Source: Natronococcus pandeyae | GTDB taxonomy: Archaea > Halobacteriota > Halobacteria > Halobacteriales > Natrialbaceae | DNA length: 64,000 nucleotides | Reading direction: 5' to 3' | Assembly: GCF_008122205.1 (NCBI RefSeq) | Contig: NZ_PHNJ01000007.1 | Span: forward strand, 124,001 to 188,000 | In this document: one piece after another, positions 52,510 to 61,474 of the stretch | Layout: every line of letters begins with the position of its first letter | Numbering within the stretch: the stretch's first letter is position 1 | The notes under the pieces: model-generated | The model's database searches: none | The model's input: the letters and a program-made list of their open reading frames with translations, nothing else | Told to the model about the DNA's origin: nothing | Made by a program: the position numbers and the translations under genes

Positions 52510-53658
52510 TCAGACGTGTTCCGTCGGCCAGATATAGAACTGGAGCGGGAGCGTCGCCTCGAGCAGCGGATCGCGCTTCCGAAGTTCGCGCTGCCGGTCC
52601 TGGAAGCCGAACAGCAGGGCCGTCATCGAGAGGCGGTCGAGCGAGAGATCGGGTTCGGCGGTGGAGCGCTCGACCGTGACGCCCCCCGTATCGTACGAGA
52701 GCCGAACGGACGCGTCCGCTTCCTCGAGACCCAGCGTGAGGTCGCCGCGCTCTGACCGCCCGGTTTCGAGCCAGCGCGTCTCGAGTTGATCCTCGAACGC
52801 CTCGAGGAGCACCGGGAGATCCCGGACGTTCAGCTTGCGGTGGGGCCGTTGCTGCCAGAACCGGCTGTGGCGGTGGAAGACGTCGTCGAGCAGGTGGCGC
52901 GGGTGGACGCAGGCCGTGAGCTCGTTCAGGTCGTACATCGCGAGCACGTGCTCGAGCAGCGTCTCGACGCCGCGTTCGGAGCCGCCGAACTCCTCGATCG
53001 TGCGGCTGCGGCTCTCCCGCGTGAGGCTGAGGTACGCCGGGCCGTCGTCGCCCTCGTAGAGGAGCGTCTCGAGGCCCCGCTGGCCGAACACGATCCGACT
53101 CAGTTCCCGGTCGCGGTGGACGCGGTAGGGTTCCTGGCCGTGGATCTCGCGGAGCACCTCGAGGTGTTCGTCCGCGCCGTCGTAACACGTGACGGCCTCG
53201 GCCGCGGGTTCGGGCGTCCCCGCGAACGATCGGTCGGTGATCGTATACCGGAGTTCGGCGCCGGCGTTCTCGTACCCGAAGTGGTTGTACCGCTGCCGAT
53301 TGCCGCTGAGTTCCGACAGCGGGACGTCGGCGTCGTCCATCCGGTCGAACCAGAACTCGAGCAACTGGCTCATGTAGCCGTTGCCGCGGTACCGCCTGTC
53401 GGTGGCGACGCCGCCGATCCCCCAGCACTCGACGGTCCCGTCGCCAACGACGAGCGTCTGCGGGATCGCCGCGACGTGGCTCACGATCCGTCCGTCTTTC
53501 TCGACGATCGCGTGGCGGTCGCTGCGTTCCGGATCGTAACAGAAGGGGAGTCTGGCGGCCATCCCGCCGCGCTCGTAGGCGAAGTAACGATCGAGTAGTG
53601 CCATCATCTGCGGGAAATCGTCCTCGGTCGCGAGCCGCGGACTGTCGGTCTCCGTCAT
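52510..53658 (-). CDS. GNAT acetyltransferase, Eis-like three-domain type
   Basis: The 382-aa protein starts at ATG 53658. The N-terminal GNAT domain has the acetyl-CoA loop ATDRRYRGNGYMSQLL and the strand WGIGGVA before it. A second GNAT-like domain and a C-terminal SCP2-like domain (about 290-380, DLTLGLEEADASVRLSYD) follow, as in the Eis family. It would acetylate amines; amino sugars are possible substrates in this locus. The upstream in-frame extension to 53706 was rejected. Confidence 0.82.
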   Translation of the reverse strand: MTETDSPRLATEDDFPQMMALLDRYFAYERGGMAARLPFCYDPERSDRHAIVEKDGRIVSHVAAIPQTLVVGDGTVECWGIGGVATDRRYRGNGYMSQLLEFWFDRMDDADVPLSELSGNRQRYNHFGYENAGAELRYTITDRSFAGTPEPAAEAVTCYDGADEHLEVLREIHGQEPYRVHRDRELSRIVFGQRGLETLLYEGDDGPAYLSLTRESRSRTIEEFGGSERGVETLLEHVLAMYDLNELTACVHPRHLLDDVFHRHSRFWQQRPHRKLNVRDLPVLLEAFEDQLETRWLETGRSERGDLTLGLEEADASVRLSYDTGGVTVERSTAEPDLSLDRLSMTALLFGFQDRQRELRKRDPLLEATLPLQFYIWPTEHV

Positions 53659-53814
53659 GCGATACCAACTCAGTGGGGGGCATCTCACAAAAGCTTTGTC
53701 AGCCATGTGATCTGCAGTGGGGGAAACGCGAGACTCCGCTCGGTCGAGAGCCGATGGGTTTCAGAACCGACTCGTCGAAATGTAGTTCCTCCGGACCGAC
53801 GGCTAACGAATTCG

Positions 53815-54678
53815 TTAGCCGAGTAGCCGTCGCAGTTCCGCGAGTTCGTGTTCGGCGACCTCGCGTTCGTCCTCGCGGTCGTCCCGCGGGACGTGACACT
53901 CGTCGGTGACGTAGCCGTCGTACCCCGCCTCGGCGAGCGCGTCGAACAGCGGTCCGTGGTCGACGCTCCCCTCGCCGAGCAGCCGCGGCTGGAACGTCTC
54001 GAGTCCGTCGTCGGTCTCGAGTTCGAACGCGCCCGGCCGATCCGGATCGTCGATTCGCTGTTCGTCCTTGACGTGGACGTGCGCGAGGTCGTCGCCCAGC
54101 TTCTGGATCGACTTCTGGCCATAGTCGTCGAGCGTGATGTACATGTTTCCGGCGTCGTGGATGGCGCCGACGTTCTCGCGGTCGATCTCCGCGATGAGCC
54201 GCTTCGTCGAGTCTACCGTCTCGGTGATCGTGTGCGCGTGGATTTCGATGCCGATGGTGACGTCGTACGCCGCGGCGCGATCCGCCGCGCGAGCGAGCCA
54301 CGCCGCCGCGTGTTCGTAGTCGTCGTCGGTCGCCTCCCGAACCGGCGGGCCGCCGGGACCGTGCCGGACGATATCACAGTCGAGCGCCTCGGCGAACTCG
54401 AGGAACGTGTCGAGTTTCTCGAGTTCCGCCTCACATTCCGACTGGGACTTGCCGACGTAGTGACCGGAGTACGTCGCCAGACACGGCACCTCCAGGCCGA
54501 GGTCGTCGAGGTGGTCGCGAAACGCGGTTACCTCCTCGAGCGAGCGCTCCACGCCGAGGTGGGGCTCCCGGCACATCGGCTCGAAACCGTCGTAGCCGAT
54601 CTCCGCTGCGAGTTCGGCCGCCTCCTCGAGCGAGCGGTCGCGTAGCACTTTGCTAAACAGGGCTGTCCGTATCGCCAT
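53815..54678 (-). CDS. Sugar phosphate isomerase/epimerase-like TIM barrel (2)
   Basis: The 287-aa protein has the xylose-isomerase-like barrel. AAEIGYDGFEPM starts the fold; metal ligands are suggested in IGIEIHAHTITE (glutamate), AIHDAGNMY, HVHVKDEQ and YVTDECHVP. It may isomerise, epimerise or cleave a keto-sugar produced by one of the Gfo/Idh/MocA enzymes. The gene follows the alcohol dehydrogenase gene on the same strand (68-base gap), so they are probably co-transcribed. Confidence 0.88.
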   Translation of the reverse strand: MAIRTALFSKVLRDRSLEEAAELAAEIGYDGFEPMCREPHLGVERSLEEVTAFRDHLDDLGLEVPCLATYSGHYVGKSQSECEAELEKLDTFLEFAEALDCDIVRHGPGGPPVREATDDDYEHAAAWLARAADRAAAYDVTIGIEIHAHTITETVDSTKRLIAEIDRENVGAIHDAGNMYITLDDYGQKSIQKLGDDLAHVHVKDEQRIDDPDRPGAFELETDDGLETFQPRLLGEGSVDHGPLFDALAEAGYDGYVTDECHVPRDDREDEREVAEHELAELRRLLG

Positions 54679-54746
54679 TGCAACTACGGTGCCACTGCTG
54701 AACCTTAAAGACTGGTGTCCACTCGCTCCCGATCACCGGCCACCGA

Positions 54747-55766
54747 TCACGGGCGGAGTACGGCTTTGATAACGCCGTCCCGTCGCTCGGTGACCGTCTC
54801 GATCGCGGTCTCGTACTCCTCGAGTGGAAACTCGTGGGTGACGATCCCCTCGGTCGTGAGGTCGCCGCGCCGGAACAGCGAGACGATCTCGTCCGTGGCG
54901 TGGGCGGCCGTGACGCCGCCGACGATCTCGAGTTCCTTCGCGACGATCTGGTTCGGATCGATCTCCGTGCGGCCCCCGAAGACGCCGGTGAGGACGATCG
55001 ACCCCCGCTTCCGGGTCGCCTGGAGGCAGGTCTCGACGACGTCGCCGGCGCCCGCAGTTTCGACGCAGAGGTCAACGCCGTCACCGTCGGTATACGAGCG
55101 GAGCGCCTCGACGGGATCCTCCTCCCGGACGTTGACGGTGAGGTCCGCGCCCAGCGACTCGCCGGCGGCGAGCCGTTCGTCCCTCGTTCCCGTCAGCACG
55201 ACGTCGTCGACGCCCTGGGCCTCGAGCAGCTGTACGCCGAACAGCCCGAGCGAGCCGGGACCGAGCACGGCTGCGGTGTCGGAGAACGAGGTTTCGACGC
55301 GCTGGAGGCCGTGTAACGTACAGGCCGCCGAGTCGATCTGGCAGGCCTCGACGTCGGAGACGTCGTCCGGGAGCGGCGTCAGGGTGTACGCCGGAAACGC
55401 GGCGTACTTCCGGTAGCCGCCGGCGACGGTGAAGCCGATCTCCCGGAGCTCCTCACACTGGTAGTACCGACCCTCGCGACAGGCGGTGCAGGTGCCACAG
55501 TAGATGAAGCCGTGGAGGGCGACTCGATCGCCGACCGAGAGCGACTCGACGTCGGCGCCGAGTTCGACGACTTCGGCGCACACCTCGTGGCCGGGAGTCA
55601 GCGGATACTCCGTCCAGGGCGGACCTTCCCCGTGGATCAACCCGATGTCGCTTCCGCAGATGCCGACGGCGCGGATCCGAACCAGCGCCTCGTCTGGGCC
55701 GGGTTTCGGTCGCGGCTGCTCTTCGTCCCAGATCTCGCCCTCACCGTTCGTGACTAGTGCCTTCAT
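54747..55766 (-). CDS. Zinc-dependent alcohol/sugar-alcohol dehydrogenase
   Basis: The 339-aa medium-chain dehydrogenase has catalytic zinc residues C37 (GICGSD) and H60-E61 (GHE), and a structural zinc site C90, C93, C96, C104. The Rossmann part has VLGPGSLGLFGVQLL. The family includes threonine, sorbitol and galactitol dehydrogenases; in this locus a sugar or sugar acid is likely. Confidence 0.92.
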   Translation of the reverse strand: MKALVTNGEGEIWDEEQPRPKPGPDEALVRIRAVGICGSDIGLIHGEGPPWTEYPLTPGHEVCAEVVELGADVESLSVGDRVALHGFIYCGTCTACREGRYYQCEELREIGFTVAGGYRKYAAFPAYTLTPLPDDVSDVEACQIDSAACTLHGLQRVETSFSDTAAVLGPGSLGLFGVQLLEAQGVDDVVLTGTRDERLAAGESLGADLTVNVREEDPVEALRSYTDGDGVDLCVETAGAGDVVETCLQATRKRGSIVLTGVFGGRTEIDPNQIVAKELEIVGGVTAAHATDEIVSLFRRGDLTTEGIVTHEFPLEEYETAIETVTERRDGVIKAVLRP

Positions 55767-55828
55767 GCTATCTCGACTGGCTGTGATCGTCGCCAGTCCT
55801 CTGTAGAGGGTCCGGGACGGCGACCACG

Positions 55829-55970
55829 TGAACTACCCCACCCTACTCACTCGCGGCTACCGCCGCTCGTTCCTTGAAGGTGGGGCTTCCTGTGTCAACG
55901 ACGGTACTTGCAGACACTACCTCGAAAGAGGTATCACCCGCAGCGGTGCCAGTCTCAACAGGCGTTGATT
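55829..55970 (-). ncRNA. Predicted omega/sense-overlapping RNA at the tnpB 3' end
   Basis: IS1341-type elements of haloarchaea are known to make sense-overlapping RNAs from the 3' end of tnpB, and TnpB proteins use such RNA as guide. The hairpin 55836-55885 and the coding end upstream of it have the right position. The guide would continue past 55828 into the flank. The left limit of the RNA is a guess. Confidence 0.4.
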
Positions 55971-57195
55971 CGGCCAGTTCCCTGCCTATATCATCCGAAT
56001 CCTCAACCACTCCTAGTTCAAGTAATCCACGACGCTGTACCTCAAGGGCAGCGTTCATATCACGGTCAGTCTCGAACCCACACGATGGACACGAGTGTTC
56101 GCGCACCCACAACGGCTTCTCCGACTCCACACCGCACTGTACACACTGCTTCGTCGTACCCTCTGGCGGAACAAGGACCACGTGGCAACCGTTTTTCTCT
56201 CCAAACCGCTGGAACGTCTGTAGTGCCACGTACCACGACATCGCCGCGATATTCCGACTATTTCCGTTCTGTCGCATCATACTGCCAACGTTCAAGTCTT
56301 CGAGGAACACCGCGTCGTATCGCTTCGTGTACGCGTTAGCGAGAGCTTCACGGTATGCTTTGCGCTTGTTCGACAACCGCTCGTAGGCTCTCGCCAAGCG
56401 TTGGCGAGCCTTGTTCCAGTTATTCGACTCGTGTTCCTTGCGGGACACGGCTTGATGTCGCTTGTCAATACGCTCGCGGTCTGCCTCTTCGTCTAACGGT
56501 TTGAACGCTCGTCCGCCAGAATCGTGGATGAACTTGGTGATACCGAGGTCAATCCCCACGGTATCTTCGACCTCGATGTCCTCGACAGCAGGCTTGTCAG
56601 GATGGTCAGCATCGTATTCGACCATGATGCTGACCGTCCAGTCGCCTGTTTTCTGCTTTTTTAGGATGATTTCTTTGACTGTGGCATCGTCTGGGAGTGG
56701 TCGGTGGAAGTTCAAGTGGAACGTGCCGATTTTCGAGAAGTCAACCGTAGCGTGGTTCGTCCGACCCGTGTTACTATCCACGTCGAAGCCAGACTGATTG
56801 TACGTAATGCTACGGTACTCTCGCGGGCTTTTCCACTTGAGTTCGCCAACGTCGAAGCCGCGCTGCTTCAGCTTATCGAGGATGGTCTCAGAGTGCTTGA
56901 TGCGACGCACTGCCATTTGCAGGCACTTCGAGTACACGTCGCCCCATTCAGGCCACTTGCGCTTCCACTCGGGAAGCTTGTTCTGCATCGCGGTGTACGA
57001 CGGTTTATCGTACTCGGGCGCGGATTGGTACTCTTGAGATAGTGCGTGGTTGTATACTTTTCGGCAGGTTTGAATTGCTTTCCACGCACTCTCGGCAGTG
57101 ATCGTATCCTCGGGCTCGGCAGCATACTGGAACGCTTCTTCGACCACCATTGGCTGATTAGTCGTGTCTAGACTTGAGCGTTTTGGTGGGTGCAT
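55843..57195 (-). CDS. tnpB: TnpB, RNA-guided nuclease of an IS1341-type element
   Basis: The 450-aa protein has the RuvC-type active site in three parts: D216 in GIDLGI, E299 in FLEDLN and the aspartate of DRDMNAAL (377/379). A zinc ribbon between the last two reads CVQCG ... CPSCG. All catalytic residues look intact. The C-terminal 60 residues after the third motif are of low complexity. An alternative start is the methionine at 57150. It is the only mobile-element gene in the window. Confidence 0.9.
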   Translation of the reverse strand: MHPPKRSSLDTTNQPMVVEEAFQYAAEPEDTITAESAWKAIQTCRKVYNHALSQEYQSAPEYDKPSYTAMQNKLPEWKRKWPEWGDVYSKCLQMAVRRIKHSETILDKLKQRGFDVGELKWKSPREYRSITYNQSGFDVDSNTGRTNHATVDFSKIGTFHLNFHRPLPDDATVKEIILKKQKTGDWTVSIMVEYDADHPDKPAVEDIEVEDTVGIDLGITKFIHDSGGRAFKPLDEEADRERIDKRHQAVSRKEHESNNWNKARQRLARAYERLSNKRKAYREALANAYTKRYDAVFLEDLNVGSMMRQNGNSRNIAAMSWYVALQTFQRFGEKNGCHVVLVPPEGTTKQCVQCGVESEKPLWVREHSCPSCGFETDRDMNAALEVQRRGLLELGVVEDSDDIGRELAESTPVETGTAAGDTSFEVVSASTVVDTGSPTFKERAAVAASE

Positions 57196-57326
57196 GGCTT
57201 ACAGCTGTATCCCCGCCCTACTGCGCTCCTCGCTCGCAGTACTCGCTGCGGTGCTCCTTGAGGACGGGGACTTAGCCTGCAAAAGTTAAACCTAGCTTCG
57301 CGTGAATGATCCCGAACGAGGGGAGG

Positions 57327-57334
57327 CTTTATTT
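57327..57334 (+). promoter_or_regulatory. TATA box of the RidA gene
   Basis: CTTTATTT is centred 29 bases before the ATG at 57360. Confidence 0.55.
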
Positions 57335-57359
57335 CCTCGTCGCGAAATTGGCAGCGTGT

Positions 57360-57734
57360 ATGGACGCGATCAATTCAGCGGACGCACCCGACAGTATCGG
57401 CCCGTTTTCGCAAGCGGTCGTTCACGACGACACCGTCTACGTCTCCGGACAGGGACCGGTGGATCCCGACACGGGCGAGGTCGACGTCGAGAGCATCGAG
57501 GAGCAGACCGCACAGACGCTCGAGAACATCGGCGCGATCCTCGAGGAAGCGGGTACGTCGCTCGAGAACATCGTCAAGGCGAACGTCTACGTCACCGACA
57601 TGGACGATTACGACGCCGTGAACGAGGCCTACGCCGAGTACGTCTCGGAGCCGTATCCGGCGCGCTGTGCCGTCGAGGTGTCCGACCTCCCGATCGACAT
57701 CGGCGTCGAGATCGAGGTCGTCGCGGCGGTGTAA
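57360..57734 (+). CDS. ridA: RidA-family enamine/imine deaminase
   Basis: The 124-aa protein has the YjgF/RidA features: AINSADAPDSIGPFSQAV, YVSGQGPVDPDTG, VKANVYVTDM and the C-terminal ARCAVEVSDLP with the arginine that binds substrate carboxylate. The PARCAVEV arginine and IEVVAAV end are standard. It removes reactive enamines made by PLP enzymes, so a role beside the SelA-fold PLP enzyme or other deaminating steps is plausible. The ATG at 57360 is chosen over 57306 on the TATA position. Confidence 0.93.
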   Translation: MDAINSADAPDSIGPFSQAVVHDDTVYVSGQGPVDPDTGEVDVESIEEQTAQTLENIGAILEEAGTSLENIVKANVYVTDMDDYDAVNEAYAEYVSEPYPARCAVEVSDLPIDIGVEIEVVAAV

Positions 57735-57824
57735 GGAGACGGCGCGTCGTCTCGCGAGCGGTCGTTTTTTCGACGAACGAGGTGTGAGACGGCGAGCCGA
57801 CGAACCGACGAGCCGCGGGCGAGA

Positions 57825-59075
57825 TCAGAGATACTGTACGAGTTCGGTGACGACCTCGTAGAGGTAGTTGCCGACGATCCCGACGATCGCGAGGTAGCCG
57901 ACGACGCCGAGAGCGGTGGCGAGGCGGCCGTTCGAGTGTGTTCCCATGACGTCGTCGCTGCTGGCGAGCGCGAGGATGAGAAAGCCGAGGATCGGGAATG
58001 CGACGACGGCGGCCGCCTGTGCGACGCGAAGCAGTTCGACCGGATCGCCCTCGAAGATCAGGACGACGACGAGCCCGAACAGCACGGCGACCGTCGACCA
58101 GAGTTTGACCGGGCGGCCGTCCATCGAGGGGTCGCGGCCGAGGCCGTCGACCAGCAGCGTCGCGCCGATGAGCGCGTTGACGACGAGCGAAGAGAGGCTC
58201 GCGAAGAAGAAGCCGAGCGTGAACAGGTAGAACGCCCCCGAGCCGGCGACGGGCTCGAGCTGTGCGGCCATCCCCGTCGCCGAGAAGGCCGGCTCTCCCG
58301 TGCCGGAGATGACGCTCGCACTGGTCAGGAGGATCACCGTGACGAGGAGGCCCAGGACGGCGATACCGAGGATGCTGTCCGTTCCCTTCTCCGAGAGCTG
58401 GTCAACATCCCAGTCTTTCTCGCGTACCAGGTAGCTCTGGTAGGTCGCCGCGGCGATCGAGAACGTCGTCGCGGCCATTCCGAGCGCGAGGAGTGCGGCG
58501 TCGACGTCCGGGATGGTCGGAACGAGGCCGGTCGCACCGGTTCGAACGTCGAAACCGACGGTCGCAAGCGTCCCGACGAACGCGAGCAGCATCACGCCGA
58601 CGACCGTTTTCACCAGCAGTTCGACCTTGTCGTACAGGTCGGGCAACCAGAGGAAGCCGATCGCCGCGAGCGAGAAGACGGCCGCCCACAGGCGAACGTC
58701 GTACCCGACGAGCGCGTTGGTCGCGAACCCGATTCCGGCGTTGTTTCCGGCCTGAAAGGCGAGGATCGCGAGGAACCCGAAAAAGCCGCCGGCGGTCGCG
58801 ACCGCCGATCCGTATCGCTCCCTGGTAACCTGCAGGATCGTGTCACCGGTGACCAGCCCGATTCGCGCGGCCATCCAGGTGTACGTGATCATAAAGACCG
58901 TCGCGACGATCGGGACCCAGAGCAACTGGTAGCCGTACAGACTGCCCGCAATCGTGCTGAGCGCGATGCTCCCCGGACCGACGACGACCGCCGCGAGAAC
59001 GAGCGCCGGACCGATCATCCGAATTTGGTTCCACACCGTCCCACCCGGCAGGGCCCCCGCGATTCGTGTGAACAT
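57825..59075 (-). CDS. NRAMP-fold transporter lacking the canonical metal motifs
   Basis: The 416-aa protein has 11 hydrophobic helices and the LeuT-like NRAMP layout. TM1 carries GPGS (33-36) where metal-ion NRAMPs have DPGN. TM6 carries TYQSYLV (211-217) where they have MPHN. Both metal-binding residues (Asp and Met) are therefore absent. It is probably not a manganese/iron importer; organic or other substrates are possible. It is divergent from the LLM/oxidoreductase operon. Confidence 0.85.
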   Translation of the reverse strand: MFTRIAGALPGGTVWNQIRMIGPALVLAAVVVGPGSIALSTIAGSLYGYQLLWVPIVATVFMITYTWMAARIGLVTGDTILQVTRERYGSAVATAGGFFGFLAILAFQAGNNAGIGFATNALVGYDVRLWAAVFSLAAIGFLWLPDLYDKVELLVKTVVGVMLLAFVGTLATVGFDVRTGATGLVPTIPDVDAALLALGMAATTFSIAAATYQSYLVREKDWDVDQLSEKGTDSILGIAVLGLLVTVILLTSASVISGTGEPAFSATGMAAQLEPVAGSGAFYLFTLGFFFASLSSLVVNALIGATLLVDGLGRDPSMDGRPVKLWSTVAVLFGLVVVLIFEGDPVELLRVAQAAAVVAFPILGFLILALASSDDVMGTHSNGRLATALGVVGYLAIVGIVGNYLYEVVTELVQYL

Positions 59076-59384
59076 CTACCCTACTACGTTATTTCGTACC
59101 GTAAATAACCGTCGGTGAGACAGTCAGAATCCGGTACAGAACCCGTGAATCGCCACCACGAGTTTTGCAGGGTATACGGCACAGGGCAGCGATTCAGCAG
59201 CCCTCGCTACGGAGTGGGAGGTGGTCACACCCATCACAAGTTACATTAGGAACTAGTCCGTCAACGCAGACGAACGAATGTCTGCCAGCTTTGTACACGT
59301 AGAGATGCCAACGTCCACCCTCAGTACCGACGACGGAGGGTGTCCCACCGAGAGCGATGGGATCGAAGAGGAGGTGAGCCGATC
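59076..59384. other. Divergent promoter region
   Basis: These 309 bases separate the transporter and LLM genes. I see no gene. A strong Shine-Dalgarno lies at its right end. Confidence 0.4.
59370..59377 (+). promoter_or_regulatory. Strong Shine-Dalgarno site of the LLM gene
   Basis: GGAGGTGA matches the archaeal anti-SD over 8 bases and lies 7 bases before the ATG at 59385. It decides this start over the upstream GTG frame. Most genes in the window have no such site. Confidence 0.8.
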
Positions 59385-60365
59385 ATGAAGTTTGGCGTCT
59401 TTCTGAACCAGTACTACACGCCGGACGACGACTTCGAGGTCACCGATCTGTACGAACAGGCCGAACTGATCGAGGACGTCGGCTTCGACGGCGTCTCGCT
59501 CGGCGAACGACACGTCCACGAAGAGGGCGTCGTCGAGCCGATCACGGGACTCTCCGCGCTCGCGGCGCGAACCGAGACGCTCGATCTCTCGACGATGGCG
59601 ATGTTGCCGATGCTGTACAATCCGCTGCATCTCGCCGAGTACGTTTCGACGATCGACCGGCTCTCGGGCGGCCGCATGCACTTCGGCGCCGCGGTCGGCT
59701 ACCGGGAACGCGAGATCGAACCGTTCGGTATCGAGATGGAGGAGCGATCGAAGGCGATGATCGAGTCCCTGCACGTGCTCAAGCGGCTGTGGACCGAAGA
59801 GAGCGTCAGTCACGACGGAACGCAGTGGTCGTTCGACGACGTGTTCGTCAGCCCCCGCCCGGAAGAAGAGATGCCGGTCTGGATCGGCGGCCACGCGGAC
59901 ATCGCGATCAAACGAGCGGCCTACCGCGGCGACGCCTGGATCGCGAGCGCGTCCTCGACGACTGACGACCTCGAGGAGCAGATCGGCGTCTACGAGTCCT
60001 CGCTCGAGGAGTTCGACATGGATCGCGAGGACAACGAGGTCATCCTCATGCGGGACTGCTTCGTCGCTGATTCGGTCGAAGAGGCGCGGGAGACCATCGA
60101 GCCCTACCTGCTGAAGCTCTACCAGATGTACGCCCGCTGGGGGCAGACGTACATGGACGAACACGAGGTCGAAGTCGACTACGACGAACTCGAGGAGAAG
60201 TTCGTCATCGGCTCGCCCGCCGACTGCGTCGAGCAACTCCGCGAGTACGAAGAACTCGGCGTCGATCAGGTGTACGTCCGCTGCCAGTTCCCCGGACAGC
60301 CCCAGGAGACGACGCTCGAGACGCTCGAGCGCTTCGGCGAAGACGTCATCCCCGCACTCGAGTGA
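59385..60365 (+). CDS. LLM-class flavin-dependent oxidoreductase
   Basis: The 326-aa protein has the bacterial-luciferase-like TIM barrel. MKFGVFLNQYYTP starts it; ERHVHEEGVVEP carries the conserved histidine region, RLSGGRMHFGAAVGYRERE the flavin/F420 phosphate region, and VWIGGHADIAIKRA the C-terminal core. Members use FMN or F420 to monooxygenate or dehydrogenate. The next gene starts 2 bases after the stop, giving a two-gene operon with oxidoreductase (4). The substrate is unknown. Confidence 0.9.
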   Translation: MKFGVFLNQYYTPDDDFEVTDLYEQAELIEDVGFDGVSLGERHVHEEGVVEPITGLSALAARTETLDLSTMAMLPMLYNPLHLAEYVSTIDRLSGGRMHFGAAVGYREREIEPFGIEMEERSKAMIESLHVLKRLWTEESVSHDGTQWSFDDVFVSPRPEEEMPVWIGGHADIAIKRAAYRGDAWIASASSTTDDLEEQIGVYESSLEEFDMDREDNEVILMRDCFVADSVEEARETIEPYLLKLYQMYARWGQTYMDEHEVEVDYDELEEKFVIGSPADCVEQLREYEELGVDQVYVRCQFPGQPQETTLETLERFGEDVIPALE

Positions 60366-60367
60366 TC

Positions 60368-61474
60368 ATGGCCAAATCCGATACCCCAACCACGGACGTC
60401 GAGACCGGCGACGGAACGACCGCCCCGCGGGTCGGCTACGTCGGTCTCGACCACCACCACGCCGAGCCGTACCTGCAGACGCTCGAGACGCTCCCGGCCA
60501 CGGTGACCTGTGCGTGCGAGCCGAACGACGCGTTCGACGCCGAATCCGTGACGAGTCTCGGCGACGTCCCTGTGTACGGCGATCTGGAGACGATGCTCGC
60601 GGACGCCGCCCTCGACGCGGTGTTCGTAACGCTCTCGAACCGAGACACGCCGACGGCCATCGAACGGGCGCTCGAGCACGGCGTCGACGTTTACACGGAG
60701 AAGCCGGCGGCGCGCACCGCCGCGGAACTCGAGCCGCTACTCGACCTCGAGTCGCGCACCGACGCGACCGTCTGCGTCTCCTATCCGTGGCAGGACCACC
60801 CGATCGCCACGCAACTGAAGTCGCACCTCGACCGCGGCTTCTTCGGCGACCTTCGCGGGTTCGAGGCGCGGTTCGTCGCCTCACAACTCGACTATCGCGA
60901 CACCGACCACTACATCTTCGACGCGGACGCGAGCCGCGGCGGCATCCTCCAGTGGCTCGGCATCCACTGGATTCAGCTCCTCTCGTGGCTCCTCGACTCC
61001 CCGATCGAACGGGTGAACGCCAGCATGGCCGCCGAGTTCGACGGCGTCGGCGTCGAAGACGGTGCGACGCTCCAGCTGGAGACGGCGGCTGGCGCACTCG
61101 GAACCTTCCACTGTGGCTACTACCTGCGCGAGGGTATGTACGACACCCAGCTGAACCTCTACGGCAGTGGCGGTCGGAGTAGCTGGGATCCGATGGGACG
61201 GACCTTCGGCTTCGACGGCGAGACGTCGCTCGAACTCGAGTCGACGGACGGCGACTGGAGCGCCACACCCGCCAGGACGATCACACACGAGTACGAACCG
61301 GAGCCCGGCTACGGCGGCGCATGGGGACAGGAGTTCGTCCAGCAGTTCTTCGAGGCACGCGATGCGGGGACGGAGCCGCCCGTCACGCTCGAGGACGCTC
61401 TGACCGTACTCCGGATCCTCGACGCGGCGTACGAGTCGGCCGAGACGGATCGGTGGGTCGAGGTCGAAACGTAA
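60368..61474 (+). CDS. Gfo/Idh/MocA-family oxidoreductase (4)
   Basis: The 368-aa protein starts at ATG 60368. Its nucleotide motif is VGYVGLDHHHAEPYL, a variant resembling GLDTSH of oxidoreductase (3). VFVTLSNRDTPTA and TEKPAARTA with the lysine follow, and the sheet domain contains GIHWIQLLSWLLDS. It is translated from the same mRNA as the LLM enzyme and probably acts on the same compound. Confidence 0.88.
   Translation: MAKSDTPTTDVETGDGTTAPRVGYVGLDHHHAEPYLQTLETLPATVTCACEPNDAFDAESVTSLGDVPVYGDLETMLADAALDAVFVTLSNRDTPTAIERALEHGVDVYTEKPAARTAAELEPLLDLESRTDATVCVSYPWQDHPIATQLKSHLDRGFFGDLRGFEARFVASQLDYRDTDHYIFDADASRGGILQWLGIHWIQLLSWLLDSPIERVNASMAAEFDGVGVEDGATLQLETAAGALGTFHCGYYLREGMYDTQLNLYGSGGRSSWDPMGRTFGFDGETSLELESTDGDWSATPARTITHEYEPEPGYGGAWGQEFVQQFFEARDAGTEPPVTLEDALTVLRILDAAYESAETDRWVEVET

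Larger units (their letters stand above)
55828..57284 (-). mobile_element. IS1341-type (IS200/IS605 group) element with tnpB only
   Basis: The element is inferred from tnpB and paired hairpins at both ends. One lies at the right end (55836-55885: CCCCACC / GGTGGGG arms with a GCGGC/GCCGC inner stem). A similar one is at the left end (57211-57269, CCCCGCCC / GGACGGGG). Candidate edges are after GTTCAC on the right (55828) and after TTTAAC on the left (57285-57290 as GTTAAA on the plus strand). No tnpA is present, so transposition would need TnpA in trans. Edges are approximate. Confidence 0.6.
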
